64,000 bases of DNA from Symsagittifera roscoffensis (Eukaryota; Xenacoelomorpha; Acoela; Convolutidae), in NCBI RefSeq assembly GCF_963678635.1, contig NC_087064.1, forward strand, positions 34,262,369-34,326,368, read 5' to 3'. Below, one piece after another: positions 47,601-58,157 of the stretch; the stretch's first letter is position 1, and each line of letters opens with the position of its first letter. The position numbers were made by a program, and so were the translations under genes. Below the pieces are notes generated by a model that searched no databases, was not told the origin of the DNA, and was given only the letters and a program-made list of their open reading frames with translations.

Positions 47601-47841
47601 TATCTTTTGCGCTGATTGTTCGAATATTTGGAGAAAAAAGCACACAAAACTGGCTCGTAATTTTTTGGACCAGTTTTGGAGACTATTGAGTGATGGTTTT
47701 GATTATAGGTTGATGCATTCACGTACCCGCGCGAAAAAAAAACGAAAAAAGGATAAGTGTCGTCAGATTAAAATTTTTACTTGAACTCAACACTTTTAAA
47801 TTTATGTGTTCTTGGAAAAACAGTTTGACCACATAATGAAC

Positions 47842-48012
47842 CATTAGAAAATATGGTAAAAAACACTCCTTTGCGCGTGGAGGAACAGGCGCGCCTAAAC
47901 TTTGAGATGAACTAAAAAAAGCAAATTTTTGCTTTTTTTAGTTCATCTCAAAGTTTAGGCGCGCCTGTTCCTCCACGCGCAAAGGAGTGTTTTTTTACCA
48001 TATTTTCTAATG
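47842..48012. repeat. Near-perfect 171-bp palindrome in array B unit 4
   Basis: The arms are about 84 bp, starting CATTAGAAAATATGGTAAAA and ending in the reverse complement at 48012. They match throughout except for one A/T-run length difference, and only 1-3 bases lie at the centre. The arms contain AGGCGCGCCT. Nothing like it is found in the other array units. It is probably a foldback/MITE insertion. Confidence 0.9.
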
Positions 48013-49548
48013 CTCCTAACAATTTTGGGTTGATGAATTTCACACTGCCCCTGACAAGTAGAGCCCACGAACAATATTGAATAGCTATTTCAAGCAGTTT
48101 TGTTAAAAAAAACCAGCGCTGACCACTTAGATTTATCCAGAAGAAGTCCAGGGCAACATCTGCAGGTTTTTGTCATGGTTTTGTTTTGGCCCTGTTCTAG
48201 CTCTATGGATAAATAATTCTAGAAAATCATTGATCAAAAATTTATAAAGCGAAATGAAAATTCATTTAAAACTTAATTAGTCGCAAAATTAATCTAGTTA
48301 GAAAATCTACTCATACTTTTTTCCTTTTTCTAAGGTCCGCTTTCTTCCTGTCTACGCACTAAAATATATACCGGTGAATTGGGAAAGAGCTATTGGCGTC
48401 TAAACTTTTTTGTTTTTTAGTCAATAAAAGAAAATCTGAAGAGTATCTCGTATTCAGAATTTACATCAGGTTTTTTCAAATTATTTTTCTTTAACAACTT
48501 TAAGAAGTTTTTTCATGACAGCTCAAATTGATCCATCTTCGAAAAATTTCTCAGAAAAAAAATGAAACAAAAACACCGTGGGTTGAACTCAGTTAACGGT
48601 CTAATGTTTTTCAACAAATTATATTTGTTGATATTTGCTTATCTTTTTCACAATGAATGCTGCATGAAATCAAAAGCATGGTCGCATCGCAATTGGCAAT
48701 CAGCCACAAGCGACAATTGGTAGCCTTTCAAGAAGCGACAATTAGTTGCATAGCAATTTGCTATACAAGCTGTATAAGTAATTCTTAAAAAACCAACTTA
48801 GCAATGCACAGTTATTAACTGGCCGTGCTTTAGCTGCTGTAGGGTTTGATATGGAAAGTTTAAGTCATGAACCCAGATTAGGTTGGTTTGCGGCAAATTG
48901 TCGTTTTTCTAATGCAAAAATTTGTCGTTTTTGCAAAAGTCGTAAGCAAAGTTAATTACAATTGAAGCATAGGTCAAGTATAATTGAAAAATGGGTCAAG
49001 CACAGTCAAAACATGAATATGTCAAGCTCAGTCGACACATAGATTAAACCAGTCGAATCATAGATATCGAACAGTTGAAATAAAAAACAAGCACAGTCGA
49101 AAAATATGTCGAGCACTGTAAAAACATGAAAAAGTATAGGTTGAACACTGAAACAGTAAAAGTATAGGTTGAGCTCAGTCGAAACGGGTATCGGGTACAG
49201 TCGAAGCATAAGTTGGGCACAATTTGAATTCTGAAATGAGCGGCGGATTAATACAGCTCTGAAATCATTACCACTAGCCATGCCTAAGTGGGTGTGGGGT
49301 TTGATATGAAATGTTTATAGAAGTTTCAAGAACTGAATCTTGATTAAGCTGGTGTTCGTTTTGGTATGTGCGACGAAATGCTGCTCGCGGCCTATTGTCG
49401 CCTGCAACAAACGTCGTCATGCCTTCTAAATGGTACAGGTCTTTCTTTTTACTTTTTCCTGCTTCCATAATACCTTATTTTACGCTGTTTTTAATGGATA
49501 TACAAGGTTGTGGGCACTAGTTTAATTGTTTGGTTCTTCAAAAATGCT

Positions 49549-50071
49549 AACAAGACTGCTCGTATCAGGGCAAAGCCCTGAATGTTCCAATTCTTTTCTA
49601 GTTTTTATGGAGCAGTAAAAACATTAAAAAATTCAATAGAATAAAATATAATGAAGTTTTTTTTTCTAAAATTTAAAATTTTTAATGAAAATCATCCCCC
49701 ACACGCCATAGAAATTACAAAAGGATAGATTTCGATCCTTGTAACAAATCAGTTATGGCAAATAAGTTTCTTTCTACCAAGTTGGAACAATTTATAAGAC
49801 GGATTAAATCTGCGCTTACACGTTAATAGCGCGAAATATATCGCGCGTTAATTGTCACAAATTGGCCAAAATGGCAATCTTTAAACACCCATAATTTCAC
49901 AGGTGAAATATATTTTTTAAATTAAGCTCAGGACAACAAAATCTTTTGAATGATGAAAAAAATTCCGTCAAAATTGGCTAGTTAACAAGTCGAAATTTGT
50001 CTGAAGAAAAAAAAACCACTTCGTGCACAAATATTCCGTTACTTTCGTATCGAAAGTCGCAACAATAATTT
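49549..50071 (+). mobile_element. Double-hairpin element ending array B
   Basis: Up to about 49765 it matches the + copies of units 1-3. Beyond that it follows a different subfamily (ACCAAGTTGGAACAATTTAT) and ends with the complete 3' hairpin and CGCAACAATAATT. The switch marks the end of array homology. Confidence 0.8.
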
Positions 50072-50721
50072 TCGTCCGATGGAGTATTTTTTCCTTTTTG
50101 TAATATCTGAGAGGATCTTTGATTTCTGGTCTAGCCGCTGCAATCCACCAACACAATTTTGGAACTAAACATTCATGCGCTCCACAAAATAAATTTGTAG
50201 AAGCAAGTAATTAAGTATGGTTCGGGTGCTGATAGTAAATTGAGTAATTTTTTAATGAAAAGTCTTGAACCTGAGCTTCCCCAATTAATAAATGATTTAT
50301 TTTCTGTCTCGGGCTGGTCTGATGAATAGATTAGTTTTCCAATTAAAATTTTTGCATGGTGCATCACTTATTTCTATACATATTTTTTTGTGGTATCTTT
50401 TTTTTCAAAAGATTGATAAAGTCAATCAAAGAAAGCAATTAAAAAGTAAGACTGATTGCATCGGCGCAAAGTTTTGAATGTTTGAACTGCCCTCTAATAT
50501 CTGTCAAAAGCTTTTCGAATATAAATTATTTTAAATGAAATAATTGACTTTTTTAAAAAATGATGATTTTGCGTCTCAATTTTATGCCCACTCACACTCT
50601 ATTCAGTTCAAAGCAGTATTTTGTGTCTGTTAATGTATTTTAAAATCCAAATTGCTTGACTTAGTTCAGTTAAAAAATGATTTGGTTAATCGCTTTTTTA
50701 GGAAGAAATGTTTTGTGCGTT
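50072..50721. other. Stretch without a supported gene
   Basis: AT-rich sequence after the end of array B. Short frames on both strands lack motifs. Confidence 0.5.
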
Positions 50722-50912
50722 ATTGTTCCGACTTTTGATACGAAAGTAACGGAATATTTGTGCTCTGGGTGGGTTTTTTTCTTCACACAAATTTCGACTT
50801 TTTAACTAGCCTTTTTTGACGGAGTTTTTTTTCTTTATCATTCAAAAAGTATTGTTATCCTGAGCTTAAATTTGAAAAGATATTTCACTTGTGATTATTT
50901 TTTGTAATTTTA
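50722..50912 (-). mobile_element. Truncated double-hairpin element
   Basis: It starts ATTGTTCCGACTTTTGATAC and continues through TGTGCTCTGGGTGGG to the segment TTTCACTTGTGATTATTTTT, where homology stops. About one third of an element is retained. Confidence 0.8.
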
Positions 50913-51599
50913 AGCATCAACATTTTTCAAATTCTATCAAAAAAAGTCGAAGTTTGTAAAAAAAGTCCAAATTTGTAAGATAAAAAAGCACCCCGAAAAT
51001 TGCTTTCTGAAACTAACAATTCATTTGTATTTTTGATGCTGGTTAACTGTAGTTTGGTAGAAAGATAAAAATTCATTTTCTGGAGAAACTCATCTTTAAT
51101 AAATCTAGAGACAAATATCATATTAGTGAGACAAATTGCTGTTTTGCTTTTAGAAATAAAATGTGAAATATAATGAATTCCCAGCGATCATTTTTTGTAA
51201 GAACATGGTTTGAAAATTGACACGTTGTCCCGATTGAGATAATGCGCAATGTATTTTTCCCAATGAAAGCGTTAGCGGCCAATAAAGTTATTCGAAATTG
51301 AACTGAGTCATAAAGTTGGGTTAAAGTTGTTAGTTGCCAGAAGAAAATAAAATCATTTTATGGTTCACATAATATATGGGGGCATGAAGCTAGGAATTGG
51401 TTTTCTAATTTAACTAGGATTTTTTGAATGTTTTTAACCTAAGCCTTTTCATCGTCATTAATGAGCAAAAACGAGCCAAAGTCTTTTTAAAAGTTTTATT
51501 TGCAGTTTATCGCATCTCTCTGGTTCACTGCAACTCTCTTCGACCGACTCTTGTTGATTTTTTTAATTGATTTTTTTCTCAGTTGAAACGTTATCCTGA
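50913..51599. other. Stretch without a supported gene
   Basis: AT-rich sequence downstream of the membrane protein gene. No motif or repeat structure was recognised. Confidence 0.5.
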
Positions 51600-51605
51600 T
51601 TTATT
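51600..51605 (-). promoter_or_regulatory. Candidate polyadenylation signal
   Basis: AATAAA on the - strand about 40 bp beyond the stop codon of the membrane protein gene, at the position expected for its mRNA end. Confidence 0.5.
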
Positions 51606-51645
51606 TTAAGTTTCAACTGTTTAAAGTCATCTGAGTTAATATTTA

Positions 51646-52788
51646 TCACCAGTACTTAATTAAATGCAGTTTTCGAATTGATAGAACTACACATATGCAC
51701 ATAAAAGCAGTGTTCAGAAACACTACGCCATATAGTTTGTATCTAGGCGCTTGAATGAATTTCTGGTAATACTCCACAGAATAAAACATAACTCTAATAG
51801 TCGGACGCTTACTCCGAGATGATCCTTCAGAACTTTTCCCCTTCTGTATAATCGAAACTAGCCAATCACGGTCGCGTTTCTTCAAACTCTTCAAGTTTCG
51901 TATATTTTCCTCGTTCAAATCTTTGAAATAGTTTCGTAAACCTTTCAAGTTTTCGTTTGTCACTGGAACCGGAATGCATAGTTTGCAATCGAAGAAAACT
52001 TGTCGGTTCCGGAAGTCAATAGCCAACATCATGATCATAATGCAAAATAGGGTAAACATGCAATAAAATGATATAAATTGAGTGACAAATTGTTTTGAAG
52101 CTGCGGCGGCAATTAAGAACAACACGGGAAGCAATGTGAACAACCAACCAAGACAGTTGTTGAAAAAGTTCTCCCATTGAGACATTTTCATTCCAAAATG
52201 AAACTTGCCAGTATTACCAAATCCGCCTAATGGAGTTGTTTTGTGCATTCGTGGCATTGTTTGAGCAATTTGAGGATAGTTTTTGATATTATGTTCACGA
52301 AGATTTTCATAATTCATGAGTGAAAAGTTAAGTCGGTTTAGGAAGCCGACAATTTCACGACTGTAGGAACTTACATCGAAAAGTGCGACGACTTTTTCGA
52401 CTGTGTAAACCGATTCCATGCTAAATGTGTCGGTCATCGTTACGTCATCGGAAATTTCCGATCCCCAATCCGATCCACCCATTGTTTTAAGATATTGAGC
52501 TCTTACTTGTGTGTAATGATTTCGATTTGACCCCCTCCCAATAGGATGAGCTTGGAGTAAAGGGGGTGGTCGATTTGATTTGTACTTATTTTGAGGAATG
52601 ACTTTGATGGAAAGTTGAGGATCATTGCTAGTAGAAACTCTGGGGGTTGTTTTCTTACCTGAGTTTGAATTTTGCTTGGCAGAACTATTTGTTGCTATTA
52701 TGCCATTTACTGAACCGAGCTTGGTGTTAATAAAGGAAGTCTCACGGCTTTTGGTTTTTGGAACCGAGGTAATTGGACTGTCAGCCAT
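51646..52788 (-). CDS. Putative three-span membrane protein, family not recognised
   Basis: An intact 380-codon frame, the longest unbroken one outside repeats. The start ATG has a good animal context (CAAAAATGG), and an AATAAA lies about 40 bp past the stop, which supports a compact gene. Residues 1-190 are polar, Ser/Thr/Asn-rich and probably disordered at first (1-90). Hydrophobic segments are at about 213-230 (LGWLFTLLPVLFLIAAAA), 234-257 and 352-371 (KLYGVVFLNTAFMCICVVLS). The 258-350 loop is strongly charged, with a SLKKRDRDW segment. There is no N-terminal signal peptide. The protein ends only nine residues after the last span. I do not recognise the family, so no function is inferred. 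It could also be the main exon of a longer gene, but no splice evidence requires that. Confidence 0.7.
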   Translation of the reverse strand: MADSPITSVPKTKSRETSFINTKLGSVNGIIATNSSAKQNSNSGKKTTPRVSTSNDPQLSIKVIPQNKYKSNRPPPLLQAHPIGRGSNRNHYTQVRAQYLKTMGGSDWGSEISDDVTMTDTFSMESVYTVEKVVALFDVSSYSREIVGFLNRLNFSLMNYENLREHNIKNYPQIAQTMPRMHKTTPLGGFGNTGKFHFGMKMSQWENFFNNCLGWLFTLLPVLFLIAAAASKQFVTQFISFYCMFTLFCIMIMMLAIDFRNRQVFFDCKLCIPVPVTNENLKGLRNYFKDLNEENIRNLKSLKKRDRDWLVSIIQKGKSSEGSSRSKRPTIRVMFYSVEYYQKFIQAPRYKLYGVVFLNTAFMCICVVLSIRKLHLIKYW

Positions 52789-52859
52789 TTTTGAACGACT
52801 AATTTATTGCTGACAATCAAGTTCCAAGAAGCATTCACAGAAACAGATTCTGGATAAAG

Positions 52860-53517
52860 ATGAAAAATGCAGATGGTATGCTCTAGTCATGGGAAAATGT
52901 TACTTTATTTGATCATAATGGTTATTTATTGGTGCACTGAAAATAGAGATCCAGTTTCACTCTTTGCATAAATTAGAATTCAATTCTAACAGGATTCGAA
53001 TTATGTATTCTGTTCGTCAGTAAAGGTGGGATTATTTAGAACTGTTTCTCAGAGTTGATTTTAGAGATAGCTATATGAATGATAAGCGAGTGAGGTCAAG
53101 TCACCCATCAATCTGTAGCAACTCATCTTCACAGAACTTTTGCAGTATTATTTGAGAATACCATAACCAGTTTCACAAGAGCAGGAGCTTAGACCTCTCC
53201 TTAGTTTATCTTCCCACGATCAGCCCATACTTAATATCGGACCACACAAAATAATCAGACCATATATTAACCTAAGAAAAACCATGCAGACTGATTGAAG
53301 ACTTTTTATACTCGAAAAAAATCTTAACGTTTTGCAGAAAAACTTCGGACAAATTTTAATCAATTTTTATAGAAATTAGATTGTAGATCCGCCGCTAGAG
53401 ACTTCAATCTCGATTTGCATCTAGTTTTTACTAAAAAAAACTCCCCAAATTGAGACTTTACCTATTTTTTTCTTGCGAGCTGAAAGTTTTTTGTTGATCT
53501 GAATTTCGAAAATAACT
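52860..53517. other. Stretch without a supported gene
   Basis: Region upstream of the membrane protein gene that could include its promoter. No specific element is recognised. Confidence 0.45.
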
Positions 53518-53840
53518 GAGGCGCGGATCTAGGATTTCTCACAGAATGCGGATTTTCAAAAAGTTTTCAAAATTTTGGTTCAACAAATTGATATTCCGAG
53601 CTCTCTCAAGGCCTTTTACGGAACCTAATTCAAAAAACTTTCTGCGCCACAGGCACTTTTATTAGAAAATGGGTCAAAAACGACAATTTTTTGGCACTTT
53701 TTGGGAATTTTTAAGAAAAAAAATTGGAATGGCGCCACCACTCAAATTAAGAACTCATTGGCCGTGAATTTTTCAGAAAAATTGTTGTAATCTATTTGGG
53801 AAATTAGGAGGTCGGCCGGCCAAAAATGGATGTCGAAACT
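53518..53840. mobile_element. Decayed hAT-type MITE copy
   Basis: It begins GAGGCGCGGATCTAGGATTT, continues GCGGATTTTCAAAAAGTTTTC and later has TGGCGCCACCACTCAAATTA. These are in the order expected for the inverted form of the MITE at 15226-15630. The terminal CAGGGG is mutated and the far end is not clear. Confidence 0.5.
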
Positions 53841-53900
53841 ACTACCAAAACAGTCACTTTTTTATGCCTACTTTATAATGGTTCTCCACGCGTAAGCGCA

Positions 53901-54400
53901 AACAAGACTGCTCGTGTATCAGGGCAAAGCCCTGAATGTTCCGACTATCCCTTAATTCATATCAAATAGTTTTTGGTAAAGGAAAATATTGAAAACCTAT
54001 AAATTTTGGACAGTATCAAAGTGTAAAATTTTGAGCCGTACGAAATTAATACGACCAATTAGCTAGCCTCAATTCAATTTGGAACGATTTTGTTGTGCGG
54101 GATAATTCGCCGCGCATAAATAGTTCGCGTTAAACTAACATCAATATGAATAAATTCTTCACAGTCTGCTTAATTTAGTCCAAAACATGGCCAATTTGGT
54201 AAACTTCAAACCCCAAGAATTTTCCAAAAAAAAATCGGTTGGTAAACTATCTTCTTACATTTGAACACAGGAATCTAATATCTTCGATGGAATATAAAAA
54301 TTTTTTGTTGAAAACTATTTTTTTGATCGGCAAAAATTGACCGAATAAAAAAAATTACAACGAGCATAAGTATTCCATTTTCTTCGAAAGTCGGAACAAT
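53901..54400 (+). mobile_element. Old double-hairpin element, + copy of a tail-to-tail pair
   Basis: It starts AACAAGACTGCTCGTGTATC with the 5' hairpin CAGGGCAAAGCCCTG and ends TTCGAAAGTCGGAACAAT. The interior is heavily diverged, so this is an older copy. The next element lies 130 bp away in opposite orientation. Confidence 0.8.
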
Positions 54401-54533
54401 TATTTATGCTAACAAAAAGAGCGTTATTACAATAACAAAATCATGAAAATCCTACTGCCCTTAGAGTATCTTCAGCAAATTGAGGAAAAGTTACAAAATT
54501 AATTAAAAACAGTAGAAAGGTTTAAAACCTTTC

Positions 54534-55045
54534 TGTTCCGACTTTCGTAACAAAAGTAACAGAATATTTTTGTGCTCCGGGTGGGTTTTCTTTTTCAGAC
54601 AAATTTTGACTTTTTAACTAGCCAGTTTTGACCGATTTTTTAAAATATCAGTTGAAAAGTATTATTGTGAGCTTGAATTTGAAAAGATATTTCACCTTTA
54701 ATTTTTTTGTAAAGTAATGGGGGTCATTTTGGCCAATTTGGGACAATTAACGCGCAATATATTTCGCGCTATTAACGCGTGAGCGGATATTTAATCTGTC
54801 TTTAGAATTAATCCAATTGGTTAAAAGAAGCTTAATTGTCATAATTGATTTATTAAAAGGAGCAATATCTATCTTTTTGTAGCTTATATGGCGTGTGGGG
54901 GATGATTTTCACAAAAAATTTCAAAATTTAGAAAAAAAATTCATTTTATTTTATTACATTTAATTTTTTAATGTTATTACTGCTCCATAGACATTAAAAG
55001 GCTGTCGGAACAATCAGGGCTTCGCCCTGATACGAGCAGTCTTGT
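54534..55045 (-). mobile_element. Double-hairpin element, - copy of a tail-to-tail pair
   Basis: It runs from TGTTCCGACTTTCGTAACAA to GGGCTTCGCCCTGATACGAG. Both hairpins and the internal AACGCGCAATATATTTCGCG palindrome are recognisable. Confidence 0.85.
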
Positions 55046-55460
55046 TCCTTTTTGTTGTTAAATCTACTCGTGCACGTAAAATCAAGTAGAAATTGTTTCA
55101 AGTCCTTTCTAATAACCATCTATTGTTTCAAGTTCCCAAGAAAGTGAATGAGTTTTTACGCTTGAGATGTTTTTTGTAACCAGACTCATTTCAACATTTG
55201 GATTTATTTTTTAAACGAGTTTTTTGTATAACTTCGGCAAAACATCAACGTCTTGAGCTTAAGTTTAGAATATGACCTTTCACATGTGAATCTCCTTCAT
55301 GAAAACACGGGGTAAAAACTTTGAGCTTATAACACCTCGTCATCACTGCGGCGCGGTAATCGTTTTTTGTTAGCGCTGCTTCCCACTTTAATGAAATTAA
55401 AGTTAAGTCTAAGCCAATTAAAGTACCCTAATTTGTCCAAATAACATTTTAGTTGGAGCC

Positions 55461-57213
55461 TAGGAAATTAGACGATAAGCAAATTAGACGGATGCTACAA
55501 AAACGAAATTAGACGAATTTTGTTTTACAGATCTGGCATTTTAGACGTCGCTGCTATGAAAAGGAAAGGGCCAACAAAATTTTTCTTAAAAATCAAGTTT
55601 CACATCATAAACATAAAATGACATCCCCTATCGAAACAATTAATTTGAATGAACATAAAATGTCAAATCTGAATATTACAGAAGAGTTTTGAATTGAAAA
55701 ATTATGCATAATGGACATGTAATGTTTACGTTCATTTTTTAAAAATTTCGGCAAATAACGCCTATTTTTTTCCAATAAATGTCCAAACTGATAATATTTT
55801 CCTCAGAAATGTTTTTCAATCGCTGGTTTTTGGCATTGAGCAAACGCCACTTTTTTCTGTGGAGGTGGAGGTTCACCTTTCAAACTTTTTGAGTATACTT
55901 TTTTTGTGATTTTTTCCTGTTTTTTCAACTGTTTCACTACTACCCATAAAGATGGGTGGTTTATTCCAATTTTTCTGTCCCAGGAAGCATGCCATGATTC
56001 GCAGGCGTTTGCTGTTTGGAGATTTGTGGTCTATCATAAACGTTTCACATAAAAAGTCCAGTTTTTTGGACAATTTTTTTTCGACATAATTGACCAAATA
56101 TTCGATTTTTGGGAAAAAAATTTTCAGTCTTGGGTATAAACTAGATTGTTCTAAATTGTCAAAATTTGAAATCGCATGGTTGATTTCGAAAATTTTGCGA
56201 CAAAGTAACTGAAACGGACGATTATTTTTGTAGGCAATAATAAGACCAAAACTTTGAGTTTTTTGAAAAACTGCTTGAGTGTAATGAAAATAACAACCCA
56301 AATGATCGACTTGTGGCATCAATTTTTTCACTGCGGCGATGAAACCAGTCTCGTAATCGGATATAATAAAACTTGGTTCAAAATTTTTCAACAAAAAAAT
56401 TTGACATTTTCGTCAATTTTTTCTAACAAGTTTTGGTAAGCTTCCTCTGCTTACTCCACAGAATATTTTATAAACTTGACGAAATGGTTTTGGTGCAGTC
56501 TTGAAAGTTCCGTCACACAAATTTTTTGGCTTTTTTGCAAAAATTGCTGCTTTTTTAGCGAACAAAAAATCACTAATCCAACATCTTGATATAACACAAA
56601 ATCTTGATTGTCGCTCGTTCTATTCCACATGCCTACTATTTTCACATTCTGTAATCTTCTCGGAATTTTGAGCAAAATTTGGTATTTTATTTTTTTTTAG
56701 TAGCCTGCTGCTAATTTTGTGATGATCCGATGGATTTTCGATTTCCCAATTCAGTTTAACTTGCTCGTCGTAAATCATTTTCACCGGTTTTGTCCGATCA
56801 TTTTGGATTTTGGTCAGAATTTTTTGGCGAAATTGTTTTTCGTCGTTGTACATAAGGTCGGTTTTGTTACTATGGTCGCCTGATTTTCGAATACTTTTTG
56901 TAAATTCTAAATTTATCTTTGATCTTCCGAAGCAATTGGAGATAACACAGCGATAGTTACAACCAAATTTGGTTCTGCTATTTTTTAAAAATCTACAATC
57001 TTCATCGGTAATAAGATTTTGTTCACCTCGATATTTTGAAACTTTGCATTTTTGGCTACCGAAATTTAACTGTCAGTAAACAATATTGTTTTTTGCAGTT
57101 TGTCTGCAATAATTTTAATCTCTCTCACTTTCGTCTATTTTCTCACAATTGCAGTTTTAAAAACTCGTCTAATTTGGTTCTAAGTGCCTCCATCTAATTT
57201 GCTTACCTTCTAA
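55461..57213 (-). mobile_element. MULE DNA transposon with FLYWCH-type transposase (decayed)
   Basis: The decayed transposase lies between inverted ends. The left end (55461-55515, AAATTAGACGATAAGCAAAT and onward) and the right end (about 57165-57213, reading inverted as AAGGTAAGCAAATTAGATGG) share several AAATTAGACG motifs in the same order. The size is about 1.75 kb. The layout is that of animal MULE elements of the FLYWCH/Phantom kind. No convincing 9-10 bp target duplication was found. Confidence 0.75.
55873..57063 (-). pseudogene. Decayed MULE transposase with FLYWCH zinc finger
   Basis: Read on the - strand, a FLYWCH-like finger comes first (about 57063-56880: KYRGEQNLI, CNYRCVISNC, then SGDHSN, i.e. 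Cys-Cys followed by a His region). Next is the intact-looking segment 56853-56620, then after frame changes the MULE motif DGTFKTAPKPFRQVYKI with the first catalytic Asp (about 56510-56460). The second Asp is in ISDYETGF (about 56375-56340), followed by the CYFHYTQAV zinc/helix motif. The last frame is 56394-55873 (173 residues). At least two frameshifts, a stop after 56620 and a deviant C-terminus mean it is inactive. It would act as a cut-and-paste transposase in the nucleus. Confidence 0.75.
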
Positions 57214-57472
57214 GTTCTCAAACCCCGTTTAATTTGAAGAAAAAGAAATCTTTCGTTAAATGGGTGAAAATTGAAAATTTTCTCAATGATTGTCAAAATT
57301 TTAAACCTAAATTCACTTCAATTAACCTGGCCTGCATTCGGAAAAATCAGGGCTACGTTTTTTCCGATCAATTCAGTTTGAATTGATTTGTTTCGCGGTA
57401 AATGCACCGTTTTAAAATATAAATGATAAGAAGCTTCTCCCAGATTGCCAATTTTGAAACCCTAATTACTTA

Positions 57473-58157
57473 TCAAGACTGCTCGTATCAGGACAAAGCC
57501 CTGGATGTTCCGACTGCCTTTTAAGGTCTATAGAGCAGTAGTAACATAAATATCATTAACATATTAAATGTAATCAGCTAAAATGAAAAAAAAAATTTAC
57601 TAAATTTTGAAATTTTTTCGTTGAAAATCATCCATCACACGCCATATCTATCAAACAAAAATAAATTAACGTATACAATGTTTTAGAGAATATACCCTCT
57701 TAAAGTTTGTTGGGCTACGTAAGCGGCTCACTTTGATATAATTATGTCTGTGATCGACTGGGTATTTTTGGCGTAATTTTTGATTAAATAAGAAAAACCA
57801 AAATGACCCATTTTCGTGGTAAAAATTTGGGCCCGAAATTTGCAAACACAAATTACACCATCTTAATGCTGCTAAAATTTTAAGCATTAAGCAAGCTTTG
57901 TTTTCATAGGTTTTCACTTAAACTCAAGCCAGTTTGAGAAAAACGCGTTTTAAAGTTCAAGTTGAACGCGTTTTGTCCGGTTAATTTACATCAGCACTGT
58001 ATCTTTTCAAATTTAAGCTCGGGACAACAATAACTTTTGAATGATATATAAAAAATTCCGTCAAAAATGGCTAGTTAAAAAGTCGAACTTTGGCTGAAGA
58101 AAAAAAACCCACTCCGAGCACAAATATTCCGTTATTTTCGTATCGAAAGTCGGAACA
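57473..58157 (+). mobile_element. Double-hairpin element interrupted by foreign sequence
   Basis: The 5' part (57473 to about 57655) has CAAGACTGCTCGTATCAGGA and GCCTTTTAAGGTCTATAGAG. The 3' part (about 57985-58157) has TCAAATTTAAGCTCGGGACA and ends with the full 3' hairpin and CGGAACAA. About 330 bp in between are unrelated to the family, either an insertion or a replacement. Confidence 0.75.

Larger units (their letters stand above)
45297..50071. repeat. Array B, unit 4 (about 4.8 kb, last unit)
   Basis: The last unit. It has one chimeric - strand element, a large palindrome (47842-48012) and both blocks that are alternately missing from units 1-3. Its terminal + element diverges from the other units after about 49765, and the array then ends in unrelated sequence. 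Confidence 0.9.

Noticed and set aside
18130-50071. Tandem repeats considered as a CRISPR array or rDNA
   Set aside because: Units are kilobases long and made of transposon pieces. There are no short repeats with unique spacers and no rRNA-like sequence.
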